64,000 nt of DNA from NCBI RefSeq assembly GCF_019175285.1, contig NC_056523.1:113188457-113252456 (forward strand). Reading direction: 5' to 3'. The stretch's first letter is position 1; every line of letters begins with the position of its first letter. Shown here one piece after another: positions 60,717 to 64,000 of this stretch. A program made the position numbers and the translations under genes. The notes beneath the pieces were generated by a model, which ran no database searches, was not told the DNA's origin, and worked only from the letters and a program-made list of their open reading frames with translations. The DNA comes from Sceloporus undulatus (taxonomy: Eukaryota > Chordata > Lepidosauria > Squamata > Phrynosomatidae).

Positions 60717-60930
60717 TAGGATCCCTGAATGATGGCCATCTAGCCTGTGTTGAAATACTTCCAGTACAGGAAAGCCCTCTAACTTGTCAAGCAGTCTGAT
60801 ACATTGCTGAGCTGCTCTTACCATTAGGTAGTTTCTCCTCATGTTTAGCTGAAATTGTTTTTCCTGCAGTTTCAAACCACTTCTACTTCACATTGGAACA
60901 ACAGAGAATAGTATTGTGCATGGCAATAAT
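60717..60930 (-). mobile_element. CR1 3'-region fragment, reverse orientation
   Basis: CCCTGAATGATGGCCATCTA, then TTAGGTAGTTTCTCCTCATG and TTTTTCCTGCAGTTTCAAAC, match the CR1 pieces at 38310-38650 and 12063-12235. It has no tail. Confidence 0.75.
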
Positions 60931-61639
60931 TCAGATATTTGAAGTCAGTATTAGAATGAAATCAGTCTAAATAAAAACAAAAATAGTAGTGCTACTTTTT
61001 CTTAACCACCAGAGGGTGCAAGGATGACACCAAAAAAAGTCATATACAGTATAGCATTACTAACCAGAATACAGTGTGGGAAGTAATGGAAACCACACAG
61101 CCCTGAAGACTTTGTTGTAAGAACACAGCAATCTCCTTGTATGCTAAACTTGAAGAAAATAAATACTTTGCTTCTGGTGAAGCTTAGTTCTTCATAAACA
61201 TGAATGGGATAATGATGTATAGTTTTCAGAATACTTTTAGAACAAGCAACTCTGTGATAAAATTGTTACCAATAAAATTATTGATTGAATAGCACAATAA
61301 TAGAAGACCATCAACTCCAAGGTACTACTCATCAGCAGAGAAAGGAATTATATTGAATATTATAAAGAATACACTAAGTCATTCACAGAATGAATGTGGT
61401 TAGTTTTTGATTTACTAAGAACATGACTACATAGTGGTGGGTTCAAAATATCATCTGCGCTAGTGTTACTCAAAGCGGTAGCCCATGAACCAAATCTAGT
61501 CCACAAGCCATTGGCTTCTGGTCTCTGGAGAGTTTCTGGGGAAGAAGAAAAAATGTAGCTCACAGACACAAATATAATGCTGATCTCTAGCACTCTGGGA
61601 AAAACATAACTGCCAGTCCACCACATCACCAACACCTTG

Positions 61640-61842
61640 TACTGTCAAGGTCATCACCAACACCTTGTACTGTGCCCGGAAACTAATTGCAGCCAGTGTA
61701 AAGATTTTAAGATAGGTGTTAAGATATGAGCATCTCTAGCTCTTCCAGTAACTAGTCTGGCTGCCATATTTTGGACCAATTGAAGTTTCCGGACTAGGTA
61801 CAAGGATAGCCCCATCAAAGCCTTTGATTGTGTGTAGATCAT
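61640..61842 (-). mobile_element. CR1/L2-type LINE fragment (C-terminal pol region)
   Basis: The minus-strand translation includes LQLVQNMAARLVTG and ILKSLHWLQLV, the conserved C-terminal pattern of CR1/L2 polymerase proteins. It is a short truncated relic. Confidence 0.7.
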
Positions 61843-62405
61843 GAAAAACTATGGCTCATTCTTATAGAAATGGATGTGCCTCAACATTTAATTGTCCCGA
61901 AGCATAACCTGAACAGAGGACAAGAGGCTATTGTCAAGACAGAATACAGAGAAATGGGAGAGTTTCTAATTAGCAAGGGGGACAGTCATGGCTGCATTTT
62001 ATCACCCTATCTGTTTAAATTGTATCCTGAACATATCATACATAAAGCAGAATTAGACTCGGATGAAGGAGGTGTGAAAATTGGAGGAAGGAACATCAAG
62101 AATTTAAGATATGCAGATCACACCATACCACTAGCAGAAAATATTAGCAGAAGAAAGTCAAGGACCAATGTGCTAAGGTAGGCTTATAGTTGAGCATGAA
62201 GAAAACAAAAATAATAACCACAGACGATTTACATAACTTTAAAGGAGACAATGAAGACATTGAAATAGTCCAAGATTTTCCATACCTTGGCTCAGTCCTT
62301 AATCAAAATATAGATATCAATCAAGAAATCAGAAGAAGGCTAAGACTTGGAAGGGCAGCTATGAAAGAACTAGATAATATCCTGAAATGTAAAGATTACT
62401 AAAGT
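61806..62405 (+). mobile_element. RTE/BovB-type LINE reverse-transcriptase fragment
   Basis: The plus-strand frames read KAFDCV, then CVDHEKLW, GCILSPYLFKLYPEHII, GGRNIKNLRYADHT, and later FPYLGSVLNQN and RRLRLGRAAMKELDNILK. This is the order of RTE-type reverse transcriptases. The catalytic YADD reads YADH, and frame changes occur near 61832 and again before 62190, so it is a dead fragment. It overlaps the end of an opposite-strand CR1/L2 relic. Confidence 0.8.
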
Positions 62406-62522
62406 TAGGACTGTCCTTTGTGAGATGTCCATGGCTCTGTCATTCTCATGAGTACTTTAGTCTTTGTGTGATTCACAATCTTGTTTTCAAATGCCTTTGA
62501 GGGACTCAAAGAAAGAACAGGA

Positions 62523-62769
62523 ACACTTGCCTGCATCACTGCTAAAACATCCCTGAAACATCGCTCAAAGGAGCACTTCCTCAATTGTCAGGGAATTGTC
62601 GTTCCCTCTAGCATCCCTGAATCACAACAAGGGGAGCAGATTTCCTATGGACGCAAACTTTGCCTTCATAGGAAATCTGCTCTCCAGGAACATTTCAGGG
62701 ACGCTAAGGAGGGAGCGTCACCTTTGGGTGACATTTCAGGGACATTTTAGCAGAGATGCAGGCAAGTGT
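62523..62769. mobile_element. Foldback MITE
   Basis: The left arm ACACTTGCCTGCATCACTGC and the right arm GCAGAGATGCAGGCAAGTGT are inverted repeats continuing for about 36 bases with few mismatches. Inner parts also pair (CAGATTTCCTATG with CATAGGAAATCTG). Confidence 0.75.
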
Positions 62770-64000
62770 GGAAATTTTCTCTGTCTGTCACTTTGTGACA
62801 GAACAGGGGCAAGTTGCACTCTCTCAGCCTAGGGACATTAATGCCCTATTTTTACAACAATTGTGTCAGTTTTTTAAAAATCCAAACATGCCACTTTCAG
62901 AGCAGCCATCACTGCAGGTCTTTTCAATGACACAACTGCTGCTGCTGCCACCACCATGCTCTCTTCTACACTCCCCCTCAGCCCCTTTGGGTTTTATTTT
63001 ATTTTATTTTTTTTAAAAAACCCTTTGGGTTTTATTTATTTTTCATGAAATTCTGGTGCTTTGCTACTGTGATTGAAATTTTAAAAAACACATGAAAGAA
63101 ATTGGAAAATAATAATAACAAAGGGAATCAGACTACTTGGGAATAGCAAGGGGGGAAGAACAGGGGAGAAGAGGAGACAATGACACCATGTGACTTTATT
63201 TTTCCTTCTCCACAAAAGATGACTCTCCTGCCTCTCCTTTCCCCTGAATGAACCTGAGGAGCCCTTGGCATGGCTCTGAAGCGGAGCAGCCCCCTCCCCT
63301 TCTTCCCCTCCTCTTTCTCCTTCCTGAGGTAAACACTCAACCCTCTTTCTGTGTTGGGGGGAAGGCTCTTAGTCTCTCAAAATGTTGGCACTTAGTCTGG
63401 ACCCCCCTTCCCAAAATCCTGGCTACGTCCCTGCCCTTCCTCCGATTTCTCTCTCCCTGGCACCTCAGCTCTTCCTCCCCTTCCTCCTCCCTCCCTCTCG
63501 GTAGGATCGTGGCATTTTATCCCGTTGCCAATGTGAACAGAATCTGGGATAAAATGCCCGCTAGGATCATGGCAAATCAATGCCACAGAGAGATTCGATT
63601 GTGGCATTTCATGGAAATAACTTGGTTTCCACACCAGGTTATTTTTGGGTGTGAATGGGCCCCTCAAAAGGTTTGCTTGGAAGAAAGCCCAGCTGAGTTC
63701 AATAGAAGCTCCTGAACTTGCAGATTGAAAACTGCTCGGAAGGATGTTACATTTGGGAATGTCGTCTTCTTTAACTTAGCAAGGACATTTATGGGGGAGA
63801 TTAAATTGTCAGCCTTTGAATGCATGTATAACACAGAGCATAAATTCTCAACAAGAAGCATAAAACAATCTTAGGGATTCACAGACACAAGGAAAGTATC
63901 ACTATAGCAGACAGACTGAGACCTTTAAAAGTTGCAGCACATGGACTAACAATTGCAGTGTACTCAGTGGGACTAACTTCTGTGGAAGTGCATTTGTGAC
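62770..64000. other. Intergenic DNA, no gene seen
   Basis: There are two duplicated CCCTTTGGGTTTTATTT stretches at about 62980-63040. A MITE-like patch at 63505-63665 has paired GGCATTTTATCCC and GGGATAAAATGCC. The remainder to the end of the window shows nothing recognisable. Confidence 0.4.

Overview
The window looks like vertebrate nuclear DNA, most likely from a squamate reptile (an iguanian-type lizard). The evidence is one intact vertebrate gene with introns (an SLC26A2-type sulfate transporter) set in DNA crowded with a lizard-like mix of mobile elements: CR1/L2, a full-length L1, an RTE/BovB fragment, tRNA-derived SINEs, many short hAT and Tc1/mariner-type elements with clear target-site duplications, foldback MITEs and one LTR/retrovirus-like fossil. 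The species is an inference; I could not run a search.

Layout. 1-1.8 kb: ordinary DNA with a mariner-type MITE, plus weak 3'UTR-like and promoter-like stretches. 1.8-28.4 kb: a repeat complex. A block of about 10 kb (copy A, from 1786) is followed by a second version (copy B, from 12236). Each starts in a GC-rich hAT element, runs through about 5 kb of shared DNA and ends in an array of an 88-bp satellite. Copy B's array is longer and contains a 7-monomer higher-order repeat of about 610 bp. An LTR-retroelement fossil (24.6-27.35 kb) splits its far end. The two copies differ by many scattered one-base indels, and a 25-N gap lies at the left edge, so part of this complex may be uncorrected long-read gap filling.

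28.4-41.3 kb: intergenic DNA with SINEs, CR1 pieces, hAT elements (one with another element nested inside) and a long foldback element. 41.35-49.05 kb: a 7.7-kb full-length L1 on the minus strand with a perfect 17-bp target duplication but a broken reading frame. 49.1-52.7 kb: intergenic DNA with more MITEs and a SINE.

52.7-58.1 kb: the gene. It has two coding exons (52697-53299 and 55574-57190), 739 codons in total, with the exon split and length of vertebrate SLC26A2. A splice acceptor just before the start codon implies an upstream non-coding exon. 58.1-64 kb: flank with CR1, L2-like, RTE and foldback elements. I found no second protein-coding gene and no bacterial-type operon, CRISPR array or new multi-gene system. 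The most interesting material is structural: how the 88-bp satellite arose and was organised, and how the A/B duplication formed (or was mis-assembled).
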